Positions 8,717 to 17,668 of a DNA stretch of 64,000 nt are shown one piece after another. Both the position numbers and the translations under genes were made by a program. Each line of letters opens with the position of its first letter. The stretch's first letter is position 1. The DNA comes from Xanthomonas sp. SI. GTDB taxonomy: Bacteria > Pseudomonadota > Gammaproteobacteria > Xanthomonadales > Xanthomonadaceae. Location of the stretch: assembly GCF_014236855.1 (NCBI RefSeq), contig NZ_CP051261.1, forward strand, positions 4,712,001 through 4,776,000, given 5' to 3'. The notes beneath the pieces were generated by a model. It was not told the DNA's origin. It saw only the letters and a program-made list of their open reading frames with translations, and did no database searches.

Positions 8717-9796
8717 ATGACCGACCCTGTCGTCCAGATCAAGCCGCTTGGCTTCCCCTGGGAAACGATCGACCCGTTCCTGTTCTGCGTCTATCACGAC
8801 GATGCCTACCCCGCCGGCAACGGTGCGATGGGGCCGGCGGCGTCGCTGGCAGGCCGCGCCATCGGCCAGGACTTCAGCCGCAAGGACGGCTGGAGCATGT
8901 ACCACGGCGAGGAGGTCCCCGGCTTTCCCGGCCACCCGCACCGCGGCTTCGAGACCGTGACCATCGTGCGCCAGGGCCTGATCGACCATTCCGACTCGCT
9001 CGGCGCGGTGGCGCGCTTCGGCGCCGGCGATGTGCAATGGCTGACGGCCGGCGCGGGCATCGTCCATTCGGAGATGTTCCCGCTGCTCGACACCACCGCC
9101 CCCAACCCGCTGGAACTGTTCCAGATCTGGCTCAACCTGCCGGCACGCAACAAGATGGTGGCGCCGCACTTCACCATGTTCTGGGCGCAGGACCTGCCGC
9201 GTTTCACCGCCAGCGACGACGCCGGCCGCACCACCGACGTGGCCTGCGTGGCGGGTCGCATCGGTCCCGTCGATGCCGCGCCCGGCAGCGCCGGCGGCCC
9301 GCTGGCGCCGCCACCGGATTCGTGGGCCGCGCAGGACGATGCCGACGTGGCCATCTGGACGATCCGCATGGCGCCCGGCGCACGCTGGACCCTGCCCGCC
9401 GCGCAAGGCCGCGGCACCCGCCGCAGCCTGTACTTCTTCAAGGGCGCAGCGGTGACCGTGGCTGGGCGCGAAGTGACCAGCCACGCCGCCATCGAGTTGC
9501 GCGCCGACCAGGCGGTCGAGCTGATCAACGGCGATGGCGAGGCGAGCGAGTTCCTGGTGCTGCAGGGCCGACCGATCGCCGAACCGGTGGCCCAACACGG
9601 CCCGTTCGTGATGAACACCCAGGCCGAGATCGCCCAGGCCATGGCCGACTACCGCCGCACCCAATTCGGTGGCTGGCCGTGGAAAGACGAAGCGCCGGTG
9701 CACGGCAGCGATCCCACCCACTTCGCGCGGCACCCGGATGGGCGCGAGGAGCGGCCGGCACTGCAAGCGGCAGCTGCGGATATCGCGAACGTCTAG
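8717..9796 (+). CDS. Pirin family protein
   Basis: A 359-residue bicupin. The metal-binding motifs of pirins are present: HPHRGFETVTIVRQG and GAGIVHSEM (histidines and glutamate that bind iron). The C-terminal cupin follows from about residue 215. Known pirins are either iron-dependent transcription cofactors or quercetinases; sequence alone does not decide which applies here. The ATG at 8717 is chosen over the ATG at 8702 because AAGGA lies seven bases upstream of it. The gene stands alone and is followed by a tandem-repeat region. Confidence 0.9.
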   Translation: MTDPVVQIKPLGFPWETIDPFLFCVYHDDAYPAGNGAMGPAASLAGRAIGQDFSRKDGWSMYHGEEVPGFPGHPHRGFETVTIVRQGLIDHSDSLGAVARFGAGDVQWLTAGAGIVHSEMFPLLDTTAPNPLELFQIWLNLPARNKMVAPHFTMFWAQDLPRFTASDDAGRTTDVACVAGRIGPVDAAPGSAGGPLAPPPDSWAAQDDADVAIWTIRMAPGARWTLPAAQGRGTRRSLYFFKGAAVTVAGREVTSHAAIELRADQAVELINGDGEASEFLVLQGRPIAEPVAQHGPFVMNTQAEIAQAMADYRRTQFGGWPWKDEAPVHGSDPTHFARHPDGREERPALQAAAADIANV

Positions 9797-9860
9797 CGGT
9801 GGTTCTTGGCGAATGGCTGCGGAAATGCAGTGCGCCTTGCTGGCTTCGCGTATCCGAATC

Positions 9861-10202
9861 AGCGAGACGCTTTCGCGCCGTACCCTCACCCCAACCCCTC
9901 TCCCGATGGGAGAGGGGCTAGCAGCTGTTCTCTTCTCCCCTCGGGAGAAGGTGCCCCGCAGGGGCGGATGAGGGTACGGGCGCAGCCTCGTGCACCCAAC
10001 TCCGCGAGACGCTTCGCGCCGGACCCTCACCCCAACCCCTCTCCCGAGGGGAGAGGGGCTAGCAGCTGTTCCCTTCTCCCCTCGGGAGAAGGTGCCCCGC
10101 AGGGGCGGATGAGGGTACGGGCGAAGCCTCGTGCACCCAAACCTGCGAGTCGCTTTCGCGCCGTACCCTCACCCCAACCCCTCTCCCGGGGGGAGAGGGG
10201 CT
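9861..10202. repeat. Tandem ~139-bp repeat, 2.5 copies, each holding short hairpins
   Basis: Three consecutive copies begin at about 9868, 10004 and 10145 (cgagacgctttcgcgcc, cgagacgcttcgcgccgg, cgagtcgctttcgcgcc). Each continues with ccctcaccccaacccctctc and gggagaggggc. The first two also carry tctcccctcgggagaaggtg and ggggcggatgagggtacggg; the third is cut off after the agaggggct block. The internal ctctccc/gggagag and ccctca/tgaggg pairs are self-complementary. The same ccctcaccccaacccctctc block recurs near 27310 and 27490. No gene is seen from 9797 to 10272. Confidence 0.85.
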
Positions 10203-10272
10203 ATGTACTGTGTCGCCGCTAGCACCGCAGCCGGTTCGCGACAGACAGCAACAACAACGCGACAAAGCACCC

Positions 10273-10875
10273 TCAGTAGCGCGCCGACGCCAACGCCTGC
10301 GCGCGTTCCAGTTGCTCGGCGATGCGCTTGCGCGCCTGCTGCAGTTCCTGCTTGGTCGCGTCCTGTTGCGCCGCCGGCACCAGTTCGGCATCGATCACCG
10401 CCAGCGCATCGGAATAGCTGCGCACCATCGTCGCCATGTAGGCGTTCATGTACGCCGAATCGTCCTTCTCTTGATCCAGCGCCTGCAACTGCGCCTTGCC
10501 CTTGGCTGCCTGCGCGGCGATCTTCTCCGCATCGCCGGGACCGCCCTTGCCGGCATCCGCCGCCGCGGCGCCATGGTGAGCGGCGACCACTTCGCGGGCG
10601 AAGTCGGCGACGCTGCCGCTGACGTTGCGCGACAGCGCCTGCTGCGACAGCGCCACCGCGTTGCCTTCCAGCACCTGCAGCATCGCCTTGGCCGAGGCGT
10701 CGCCGCTGATCGGCGCGCGTCCGCTTTCGCCACCGACCGGGGCGGCGGTCGGCGCCGGCGAGGTCGCCGGTGCGGTGCGCGAGGTCTGGTCGCCCGGCTT
10801 GCCGCAGCCGCTCAGCGCCACGGCGGCCAGCGCCGCGAGAATCGAAAGCCGGGTCGTGATGAGCCTCGGGGTCAT
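10273..10875 (-). CDS. DUF4142 family lipoprotein
   Basis: A 200-residue protein starting MTPRLITTRLSILAALAAVALSGC, with an LSGC lipobox, so probably lipid-anchored. A Ser/Thr/Pro-rich linker leads to an alpha-helical region (AKAMLQVLEGNAVALSQQALSRNVSGSVADFAREVVAAHHGA; QQARKRIAEQLERAQALASARY) matching DUF4142, a ferritin-like four-helix fold of unknown function often found in putative outer-membrane lipoproteins. The ATG at 10875 is used because the upstream extension lacks any signal-peptide character. Confidence 0.82.
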   Translation of the reverse strand: MTPRLITTRLSILAALAAVALSGCGKPGDQTSRTAPATSPAPTAAPVGGESGRAPISGDASAKAMLQVLEGNAVALSQQALSRNVSGSVADFAREVVAAHHGAAAADAGKGGPGDAEKIAAQAAKGKAQLQALDQEKDDSAYMNAYMATMVRSYSDALAVIDAELVPAAQQDATKQELQQARKRIAEQLERAQALASARY

Positions 10876-11121
10876 GGGATGCTCCTGATGTGCCAGCCGC
10901 CACCTTGCCCGGGCCGCGCGCAAACCCGTGTGAATCGCCGCGCTTTGCCGCGACACGACATCGACGCGGCCAGGCGAATGCACGCGCAGGCGATGCGATG
11001 CTGCCATTCGGTCCGGGCAGCAGCGCGCACCTCGCGTCGCAGGAGGCCATCGGGTACCGACGCTTCGACACGGCCCGAAGCATTTCCGGCAGAAGGCGGC
11101 CTATAGTCCGGCCGCCACTCG

Positions 11122-12516
11122 ATGAAGGAAGAACACGCAGGCATGCAACCCGCCACCCGCGGCCAACGACAGGTGCTGATCGCGACCAGCCTCAGTTACG
11201 TGGTCGTCATCCTCGACACCTCCATCGTCAACGTGGCACTGGAATCCGTTTCGCACACGCTCGGCTCGGACATCTCCGGGCTGCAATGGGTGATCAACGC
11301 GTATACGCTGACCTTTGCCAGTTTGCTGCTGACTGGCGGCGTGTTGGGCGATCGCTTCGGTGCGAAAAGGATCTACATGGCCGGCCTGTGCCTGTTCGCG
11401 CTGGCATCCGCATCGTGCGGCCTGGCCACCGGCCTGCCTGCGTTGGTGGGCGCACGGGTATTGCAGGGATCGGGGGCCGCACTGTTGGTGCCTTGCTCCT
11501 TGATGTTGATCAACACGGCGTATCCGCAGACCCACCAGCGTGCCAGCGCCATCGGGGTATGGGCGGGCTGCGGCGGGATCGCCATGGCAGCCGGGCCATT
11601 GGTCGGCGGGGTGCTGATCGAACTGTTGGGTTGGCGCAGCATTTTCCTGATCAACGTGCCGATTGCCCTGATCGGCGTGTGGCTGACGTCGCGCATCCCG
11701 TCTTCGGCGCCGCTGGCGCCCGCCCGGCACCTGGACGTCGGCGGGCAAGTCGCCGCGATCGTCGCGCTGGCGACGTCCGTGGCGGTGTTGATCGAAGGCG
11801 CGAAGCTGGGATGGAACTCCGCATGGGTGTACGTCGGCGTACTCGTGGCGTGCATCGCCTGGTGCGTGTTCCTGATGACGGAAAGCCGGCAACAGGACCC
11901 GATGTTGCCGCTTCGCTATTTCCGCAACGTGGCGTTCTCGGGGGCGACGTTCCTGTCGCTGATCTCGGCCCTGGTGTTCTACGGCCTGTTTTTCCTGCTG
12001 AGCCTGTATTTCCAGTCGGACCGCAACTGGTCCGCCCTGGAAACGGGGCTCGCGTTTCTGCCGTTGACCGCCATGGTCACCCTGGGCAGCTTCGCCTGCG
12101 GCCGGCTGACCCGAGCGTACGGCGCCCGCGCCGTGCTGATTGCCGGGTTCGGCCTGTACGCCCTGGGATTTGTCGGCCTGCTCGCGTTGGCCGGCGACGC
12201 GCCATACTGGCGTATCGCCGTGTGTTACCCGGCGGTGGGGTTCGGCGCGGGAATCATTACCCCGGCCGCCACCTCGGTGCTCATGAGCGGGGTCGACCGT
12301 GCCAAGGCCGGAGTGGCGGCCGGCACGCTCAATGCCGGCCGCCAAAGCGGTTCCGCCTTCGGCGTGGCGATCTTCGGCGCTTTGCTGGCGTCGATCCACC
12401 CTCTGAACGCTGCGATCCACGTCGCCGTCAGCATCGCGATCGGCTTGTCCATGCTTGCCATGCTGCTCTCGGCCCTGGTGTTGAAAGCGCCAGCGGCGCA
12501 CCCGGTGGAATGCTGA
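11122..12516 (+). CDS. DHA2-family (EmrB/QacA-like) major facilitator, probable drug efflux pump
   Basis: A 464-residue, probably 14-helix transporter. The first helix contains the DHA2 motif LDTSIVNVAL and is followed by LQWVINAYTLTFASLLLTGGVLGDRFGAKR (motif A). Motif C-like GPLVGGVLIELLGWRSIFLINVPI lies at about residues 155-185. Family knowledge: these are proton-driven multidrug exporters. No adjacent membrane-fusion partner or TetR regulator is seen, so the substrate is unknown. Starts at 11122 and 11143 are both possible; GGAAG lies upstream of the second, but with long spacing. Confidence 0.88.
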   Translation: MKEEHAGMQPATRGQRQVLIATSLSYVVVILDTSIVNVALESVSHTLGSDISGLQWVINAYTLTFASLLLTGGVLGDRFGAKRIYMAGLCLFALASASCGLATGLPALVGARVLQGSGAALLVPCSLMLINTAYPQTHQRASAIGVWAGCGGIAMAAGPLVGGVLIELLGWRSIFLINVPIALIGVWLTSRIPSSAPLAPARHLDVGGQVAAIVALATSVAVLIEGAKLGWNSAWVYVGVLVACIAWCVFLMTESRQQDPMLPLRYFRNVAFSGATFLSLISALVFYGLFFLLSLYFQSDRNWSALETGLAFLPLTAMVTLGSFACGRLTRAYGARAVLIAGFGLYALGFVGLLALAGDAPYWRIAVCYPAVGFGAGIITPAATSVLMSGVDRAKAGVAAGTLNAGRQSGSAFGVAIFGALLASIHPLNAAIHVAVSIAIGLSMLAMLLSALVLKAPAAHPVEC

Positions 12517-12729
12517 AGCGCCTCCATCGGCAAGGTCATTGTCCGGTACGCAGTCGTGGAAGTCGCAAGGCGCTGCTGCGCCTGCAAGCCATCGGCGCTG
12601 TCGCGACTCCCGCACAAGAAGCGAGTGGAATAGGCGGCGCCGGCGGAAATGCCGCGGCGCCGGCACATCCCGCAGGCCGCTAGAATGGCCGTATCGCCAG
12701 CACCGGCTCCAGAGCGTTTCGATCCGCCG

Positions 12730-13470
12730 ATGACCCTCGCACCCGACACCCGCGCGCCGCGCAAGCGCGTGGCGCTGTACGAAGACGTGGCCGAGCGGCT
12801 GCGGCAGAAGATCTACGACTACGTGCTGCCGCCGGGCGAGTGGATCGACGAACCGGCACTGGTCGCCGAACTGGGCATCAGCCGCACCCCGCTGCGCGAG
12901 AGCCTGAAACTGCTCGCGGCCGAAGGCCTGGTGCAGATCGAACCGGGCCGCGGCGCGCGCGTGACCCGGCTGAACCTGGAAGACCTCAACGAGCTGTTCC
13001 CGGTAATGGCGCTGCTGGAAGGCCGCTGCGCCTACGAAGCGGTGCGCAAGGTCGACGCCGCCGGCCTGGCGCGGCTGGAAACGCTGCACGCGCGCATGGA
13101 GCAGGCCGCCGACGAAGGCGACCTGGCCGAGTACTACCGGCAGAACTACCTGATCCACGAATCGGTGCAGGAATTCGCCGGCAACCCGTGGCTGATCCGC
13201 GTCACCCACGACCTGCACCGCATCCTCAAGATGCACCGCGGCCGCCAGCTGCTGGCGCCCGGACGCATGCAGCAATCGCTGTCCGAACACCGCGAACTGA
13301 TGGACTGCTTCCGCCGCGGCGACGCCGAAGGCGCCGAGCGCACGATGAACCGGCACCTGCAAAGCCAGGGCAATGCCCTGGCGATGTACGTGGCCGCCGG
13401 CGGAAAGTTGAATGTGCCGGCGCCATTGCCTAACGGCCGGGAATGGGGAATGGGGAATGGGGAATCGTAG
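12730..13470 (+). CDS. GntR/FadR-family transcriptional regulator, probable malonate-locus repressor
   Basis: A 246-residue regulator. The N-terminal winged helix (LYEDVAERLRQKIYDYVLPPGEWIDEPALVAELGISRTPLRESLKLLAAEGLV) is followed by an FCD ligand-binding domain (MALLEGRCAYEAVRK; HESVQEFAGNPWLIRVTHDLHRILKMHRG; SEHRELMDCFRRGDAEGAERTMNRHL). It is convergent with the malonate permease gene, and regulators of this family (MdcY type) control malonate decarboxylase operons, so that role is inferred. The last residues (NGREWGMGNGES) are encoded by a ggggaat tandem repeat, so the C-terminus differs from a typical family member. The ATG at 12730 gives a normal N-terminus. Confidence 0.85.
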   Translation: MTLAPDTRAPRKRVALYEDVAERLRQKIYDYVLPPGEWIDEPALVAELGISRTPLRESLKLLAAEGLVQIEPGRGARVTRLNLEDLNELFPVMALLEGRCAYEAVRKVDAAGLARLETLHARMEQAADEGDLAEYYRQNYLIHESVQEFAGNPWLIRVTHDLHRILKMHRGRQLLAPGRMQQSLSEHRELMDCFRRGDAEGAERTMNRHLQSQGNALAMYVAAGGKLNVPAPLPNGREWGMGNGES

Positions 13471-13622
13471 AAGCAGGTCTGCGCGATCGATCGGCGCCAC
13501 ATAGCTTCTGCAAAAAAGCATCGGCCCCGAAGGGCCGACGCTGCAGCAACGAAACCAATAACGCATCGGCTCGCGGGAACTGCTTCACCCCATTCCCGAT
13601 TCTCGTTTCCCAATTCCCAGCT
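13438..13622. repeat. GGGAATG/GGGAATC short tandem repeats with inverted counterpart
   Basis: Copies of gggaatg stand at 13440-13467 and the inverted form (cattcccgattctcgtttcc) at about 13589-13615, around the stop codons of the convergent regulator and permease genes. The facing arms could fold into a long transcript hairpin and act as a bidirectional terminator. This is an inference. Confidence 0.7.
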
Positions 13623-14978
13623 TCACAGCCACCCCGGCACCACCAGCAGCAGCCACGCCAGCAGCGGGCCGAACAGGACCACCAGGCCGCTGTAGATCAG
13701 GAAGCGCTTGTACAGCGACTCGCGTTCGTCCGGGGCGGCCGAGGCCACCACCAGCGCGCCGTTGGTCGAGAACGGGCTCACGTCCACCACCGTGGAGGAG
13801 ATCGCCAGCGCGCAGATCACCCCGGCCGCACCGAGGTGGCCCTGCAGCAGGAATGGCACCGCCAGCGGGATGGTCGCGCCCAGCACCGCCGCCGACGAGG
13901 CGAACGCGGAGACGATGCCGCCGACGTAGCACACCAGCAGCGCGCCGAGCAGCGGGATGCCGATGTCGGACACGCCGTTGCCGATGTAGTCCACCGCCCC
14001 GCTCTCCTGCAGTACCGCCACGTAGGTGACCACGCCGCTGATCAGCAGCACAGTGGACCAGCTGATGCCGTCCACCGCGCCCTTCTGCGCCTTCGGCGAC
14101 AGCAGCGCCAGCACCACCGCCACGGTCATCGATACCAGGCCGACGTTGAGGTTGTAGATCAGCGAGGCGATGCCCAGGCCGAGCAGGCCGAACAGGGTCA
14201 GCACGCGATCGCGATTCAAGCTCACCGCCTCCAGCGCCGCCGGATCGGTGGACAAGGTGCCGCCGCCGGCCGCCAGCAGCGCGCCATGGCCTTCGATCGC
14301 GAACTGGCGGTGCGAGGACTGATCGCCCACCGGCACGTACTCGGCCGTGGCCAGCGACGGCGCCTGTCCGCGCCGCAGCAGGGCCAGGCCGCCGAAGGCG
14401 AAGAAGCAGATCAGCGCCATCAGGAAGTTGAAGCCGAGGCTGGTCAGGAACACCGCCATCTCGGTCACGTCCAGCCCGGCCTTCTCCACCACCTTGTTGG
14501 TGATGCCGCCGTACACGCTGATCGGCGAGAAACCGCCGGCCTGCGCGCCGTGGATCACCAGCAAGCCCATCAGCAACGGATTGATCCTGTACTGCTTGGC
14601 GAAGCGCAGCGCGACCGGACCGATGATCGCCACCGCCGCCGGGCCGAGCGCGCCGAACGCGGTCAGCACCGCGGTGACCACGAACATCACCCACGGGATC
14701 GCCACGATCTTGCCGCGGACCGCGCGTACCGCCCAATGCACCAATAGATCGATGGTGCCGTTGTTGCGCGCGATCGCGAACAGGTAAGTGATGCCGACCA
14801 GGGTCAGGAACAGGTCGCCGGGAAACCCGGCCAAGACCTCCTTCCCGTCCATGCCGACCCAGACGCCACCGATGATGAAGGCCAACGCGAACGCGACCGC
14901 GCCCATGTTGACCGGCAACGCCGTGGCCACGATGAACATGACGATCAAGCCGATGATCGTCGCGATTTGTGGACTCAT
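13623..14978 (-). CDS. MatC-like/SLC13 dicarboxylate permease, probable malonate transporter
   Basis: A 451-residue polytopic membrane protein. The N-terminal MatC-type region (TIIGLIVMFIVATALPVNMGAVAFALAFIIGG) is followed by the hairpin segments typical of the ion-transporter superfamily (GALGPAAVAIIGPVALRFAKQYRINPLLMGLLVIHGAQAGGFSPISVYG; AISSTVVDVSPFSTNGALVVASA). MatC carriers take up malonate or related dicarboxylates. The gene lies downstream of mdcH in the same orientation, which supports malonate import for the decarboxylase. The ATG at 14978 has GGGAGG four bases upstream. The gap to mdcH is about 140 bases. Confidence 0.85.
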   Translation of the reverse strand: MSPQIATIIGLIVMFIVATALPVNMGAVAFALAFIIGGVWVGMDGKEVLAGFPGDLFLTLVGITYLFAIARNNGTIDLLVHWAVRAVRGKIVAIPWVMFVVTAVLTAFGALGPAAVAIIGPVALRFAKQYRINPLLMGLLVIHGAQAGGFSPISVYGGITNKVVEKAGLDVTEMAVFLTSLGFNFLMALICFFAFGGLALLRRGQAPSLATAEYVPVGDQSSHRQFAIEGHGALLAAGGGTLSTDPAALEAVSLNRDRVLTLFGLLGLGIASLIYNLNVGLVSMTVAVVLALLSPKAQKGAVDGISWSTVLLISGVVTYVAVLQESGAVDYIGNGVSDIGIPLLGALLVCYVGGIVSAFASSAAVLGATIPLAVPFLLQGHLGAAGVICALAISSTVVDVSPFSTNGALVVASAAPDERESLYKRFLIYSGLVVLFGPLLAWLLLVVPGWL

Positions 14979-15119
14979 GCGCCCTCCCGAGCTTGCTGGA
15001 TCCGTACCACTACCACTGCCGCGAATGGCCACCCGCCATCCTGGGTCGATCGCTCACTGCCAACTGCCGTGGCGCCGCGACGGCTGCCATCGCCGCCCCC
15101 TCCCGCCGCCGCGGCTGCA

Positions 15120-16040
15120 TCACTGCATGCGTTGCTCCGCCTGCCGCACCCACGCCGCTGCCGCGGCCAGGCTGCCGAACTCCTCCACCGAGCGTGCCTG
15201 GCACTCCGGCAACAGCTCGCGCGCGATGCGCGCCAGCGCACCGCCCGGTCCCAGTTCCAGGAACACGCGCGCGCCGCGTTCGGCGGCCTGGCGCAGCGTT
15301 CCCGCCCAATCCAGCGTCGTCGCCAGCTGCGCCGACAAGGCGCCGATGGCGTCGTCGCGGTCGCCGATCCGGTGTCCGTCGATGCCGGCCAGCACCGCGG
15401 CGCGCGGCGCCGCCAATGGCGCGGCACGCAGATCGGCGGCGAACGCCTGCGCCGCGCTCGCCAGCAACGGCGTGTGCGCGGCCACCGCCACCGGCAGGCG
15501 CGTGACCCGCGCGCGCTGCGCACGCGCCTGCCGCTCGCCGTGCGCCAGCGCATCAGCATGGCCGCCTAGAATCAGATGGTCGTCGCCATTGACGATGGCC
15601 AGGTGCAGGCCGGTCTGCGCGCACAGCGTCTCGGCCTGCTCGCGCAGCAGGCCCTGCACCGCGATCAGGCCGTCGCCATTGCGGCTGGCCGCATCCATGC
15701 GCTGCGCGCGCTGCACCGCCAGTGCCAGGCAGGCGGACGCCTCCATGCCGCCGGCCAACGCATGCGCGGCCAGCTCGCCGATGCTGTAGCCGAGCAGCAA
15801 CGCCGGCGTCGGCAGTTGCGGCAACAGCGCCGCGGCATTGGCCAGCACCGCGGTGCAGACCAGCGGCTGCGCGATGGCGTTGTCGTAGCGTGCGTCGTCG
15901 CCGGCCAGCGCCCGCGGATCGGCGCCGAGCACCTGCGCCGCCGCGGTCAGCACCGCCTCGGCCGCCGGCTCGCCGACGCTGTAGTCGAACATCGCCGGAT
16001 GTTGCGCGCCCTGTCCCGGGCACAGCAGCGCCAGGCTCAT
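15120..16040 (-). CDS. mdcH: Malonate decarboxylase subunit epsilon, malonyl-CoA:ACP transacylase
   Basis: A 306-residue acyltransferase. PGQGAQHPAM near the N-terminus and the nucleophile motif LLGYSIGELAAHALAGG (about residue 90) are typical of FabD-type malonyl transferases. In the malonate decarboxylase system MdcH primes the acyl carrier MdcC with malonyl from malonyl-CoA. The start codon overlaps the mdcB stop in an ATGA arrangement, so translation is coupled. It is the last mdc gene before the permease. Confidence 0.92.
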   Translation of the reverse strand: MSLALLCPGQGAQHPAMFDYSVGEPAAEAVLTAAAQVLGADPRALAGDDARYDNAIAQPLVCTAVLANAAALLPQLPTPALLLGYSIGELAAHALAGGMEASACLALAVQRAQRMDAASRNGDGLIAVQGLLREQAETLCAQTGLHLAIVNGDDHLILGGHADALAHGERQARAQRARVTRLPVAVAAHTPLLASAAQAFAADLRAAPLAAPRAAVLAGIDGHRIGDRDDAIGALSAQLATTLDWAGTLRQAAERGARVFLELGPGGALARIARELLPECQARSVEEFGSLAAAAAWVRQAEQRMQ

Positions 16041-17668
16041 ACGCCCTCCTGGCGCTGCAGGAAGCAGGCGCAGGCGAGCAAGTCGGCGCTACCGCCCGGG
16101 CTGAGCCGGCGCGCGACGAAGGCGTCGCCGAGGCGCGACAGCTGCTGGCGCCAATCCGGCTGCGCCACGCCGCCGGCCTCGAGGAACGCACGCGCGCTGC
16201 GTTGCGCGAAGCGCAGCCCGTCGCGGCCGCCGCGGTGCAGCAGATTCAGATCGTCGGTCTGCGCGATCAGCTGCAGCAGGGTCTGCGCCAGCGTCGCCTC
16301 CTGCGCCAGGCCTGCACGCATCGCCGCGCGCAGGCTCGGCAGCGCTACGTCGCGCAGCAGCGGGAACCCGGCTGCCGCCTGTTCGCGCACGCCGGCCACG
16401 CCATGCAGGCGACGCATGCGCTGGCCGTGGCTGTATGGGTCCAGCGGTGCGTCGAGCAGCGCCTCGCGCCAGAGGCCCACGGCATTGCAGACCGCCACGC
16501 CATCCGGCGTCGCGTGATGCTGGCTGCGCAACCGCGCCGCCGCGGCGACCAGCAGGCCCAGGCTGAAGATCGCGCCGCGGTGCGTGTTGACGCCGCCGGT
16601 GGCGCGCAGCATCGCGCGCTCGGCGCCGATGCCGAGTTCGCGCAGCGTGGGGAACGCCGCATCGGCCGCGCCGGCGGTGGCGATCGCGACGAAGTAGCCG
16701 CGCAACGCGAACAGGCTGCGCAGGAACGTGGAAGCGTCCATATCGTCGTGGCTGCCGCGATCGAACGGCGTGACCAGACCCGGCTTCGGCGCGCAGGCCA
16801 GCTCGGCATGCAGGCTGGCGACGGCGAGACGGCCGAGGCGGTGCGGCATGGACAGGCGGTGTGGAGCGATCGCCGCTGCCTTGGCTGCGGCCACAGTCGC
16901 TCGCGGATGGCGGGCGAATTGTACCGTCGCTGCTCGGGCTTCGATCGTCGCGACTGAAGTCGCTCCCACAAGGGATGCCATGCCTGCGACAAGTCCTGTG
17001 GGAGGGGCTTTGGTCCCGACCGCTTCCGGTGTTGGCAAGACCGCGACTTCGTTCGTCGCGGCTGAAGCCGCTCCTACAGGAACTAGCGGATGGTCGGCTA
17101 CCCGTACTGTGGGAGGGACTTCAGTCACGACGCGGTCGGGCCGCAGCACCTCCATTGCTTCACTCGTCGCGACTGAAGTCGCTCCCACAAGGGTCTTGTG
17201 GCTTTCTTGCAAGGTGCCCTGTAGGAGCGGCTTCAGCCGCGACAGACAAGCAAAACCACCAGGGTTTCTAACTTCGCTCGTCGCGACTGAAGCCGCTCCT
17301 ACAGGAACTTGCGGACTATTCGCCGGGCGCACTGTGGGAGGAACTTCAGTCCCGGCGGCTTCCGACATTGGAAAGATCGCCGCTCCGTTCGTCGCGGCTG
17401 AAGCCGCTCCTACAGAGGCTTGCGGACGGCCGACTACCTGCACTGTGGGAGATACTTCAGTCCCGACGGCTGCCGAAGCCGGAAGGTTTGAGGCTGCGTT
17501 AGTTGTGATCGAAGCCGCTCCTGCAGGAGCCCGCGAATGTGCTGCTGGGGCCAATGTAGGAGGGGCTTCAGCCCCGACCGCTTCTGGCGCCGGCCCGTCC
17601 ACGGCTGCGGCCGCCGGCGATGCCGAGAAACAACCGTCTTCCACGCCGCGCACCGCCTGCAATTCCAT
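16037..17668 (-). CDS. mdcB: Triphosphoribosyl-dephospho-CoA synthase MdcB with a large in-frame repeat insertion
   Basis: The C-terminal ~270 residues are a normal MdcB/CitG-type enzyme (RLGRLAVASLHAELACAPKPGLVTPFDRGSHDDMDASTFLRSL; GGVNTHRGAIFSLGLLVAAA; GGRDGLRFAQRSARAFLEAGG). It makes the prosthetic-group precursor from ATP and dephospho-CoA. The ATG at 17668 shares a base with the mdcG stop (TGATG), the same junction as mdcD/mdcE, which argues that it is the ancestral start. Between them about 270 residues are translated from an array of about 12 dispersed repeats, giving recurring VGAASAATNE and GTEVPPTV segments. The whole frame is 543 residues against about 270-300 for the family. An internal ATG at 16849 would give a normal-sized protein but lacks a clear ribosome binding site. 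Confidence 0.85.
   Translation of the reverse strand: MELQAVRGVEDGCFSASPAAAAVDGPAPEAVGAEAPPTLAPAAHSRAPAGAASITTNAASNLPASAAVGTEVSPTVQVVGRPQASVGAASAATNGAAIFPMSEAAGTEVPPTVRPANSPQVPVGAASVATSEVRNPGGFACLSRLKPLLQGTLQESHKTLVGATSVATSEAMEVLRPDRVVTEVPPTVRVADHPLVPVGAASAATNEVAVLPTPEAVGTKAPPTGLVAGMASLVGATSVATIEARAATVQFARHPRATVAAAKAAAIAPHRLSMPHRLGRLAVASLHAELACAPKPGLVTPFDRGSHDDMDASTFLRSLFALRGYFVAIATAGAADAAFPTLRELGIGAERAMLRATGGVNTHRGAIFSLGLLVAAAARLRSQHHATPDGVAVCNAVGLWREALLDAPLDPYSHGQRMRRLHGVAGVREQAAAGFPLLRDVALPSLRAAMRAGLAQEATLAQTLLQLIAQTDDLNLLHRGGRDGLRFAQRSARAFLEAGGVAQPDWRQQLSRLGDAFVARRLSPGGSADLLACACFLQRQEGV
16945..17590. repeat. Array of ~12 alternating-orientation dispersed repeats inside mdcB
   Basis: Copies of the ~26-bp unit lie near 16950, 17000, 17053, 17109, 17165, 17217, 17279, 17331, 17390, 17443, 17505 and 17555, mostly in alternating orientation. 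They make a higher-order period close to 111 bases, which is divisible by three, so the mdcB frame stays open. Spacers between units are diverged, so this is not a CRISPR array. Confidence 0.9.

Noticed and set aside
16945..17590. CRISPR-like array of regularly spaced repeats
   Set aside because: The units alternate in orientation, are diverged from each other, and the same sequence occurs singly throughout the window; no cas genes are present.
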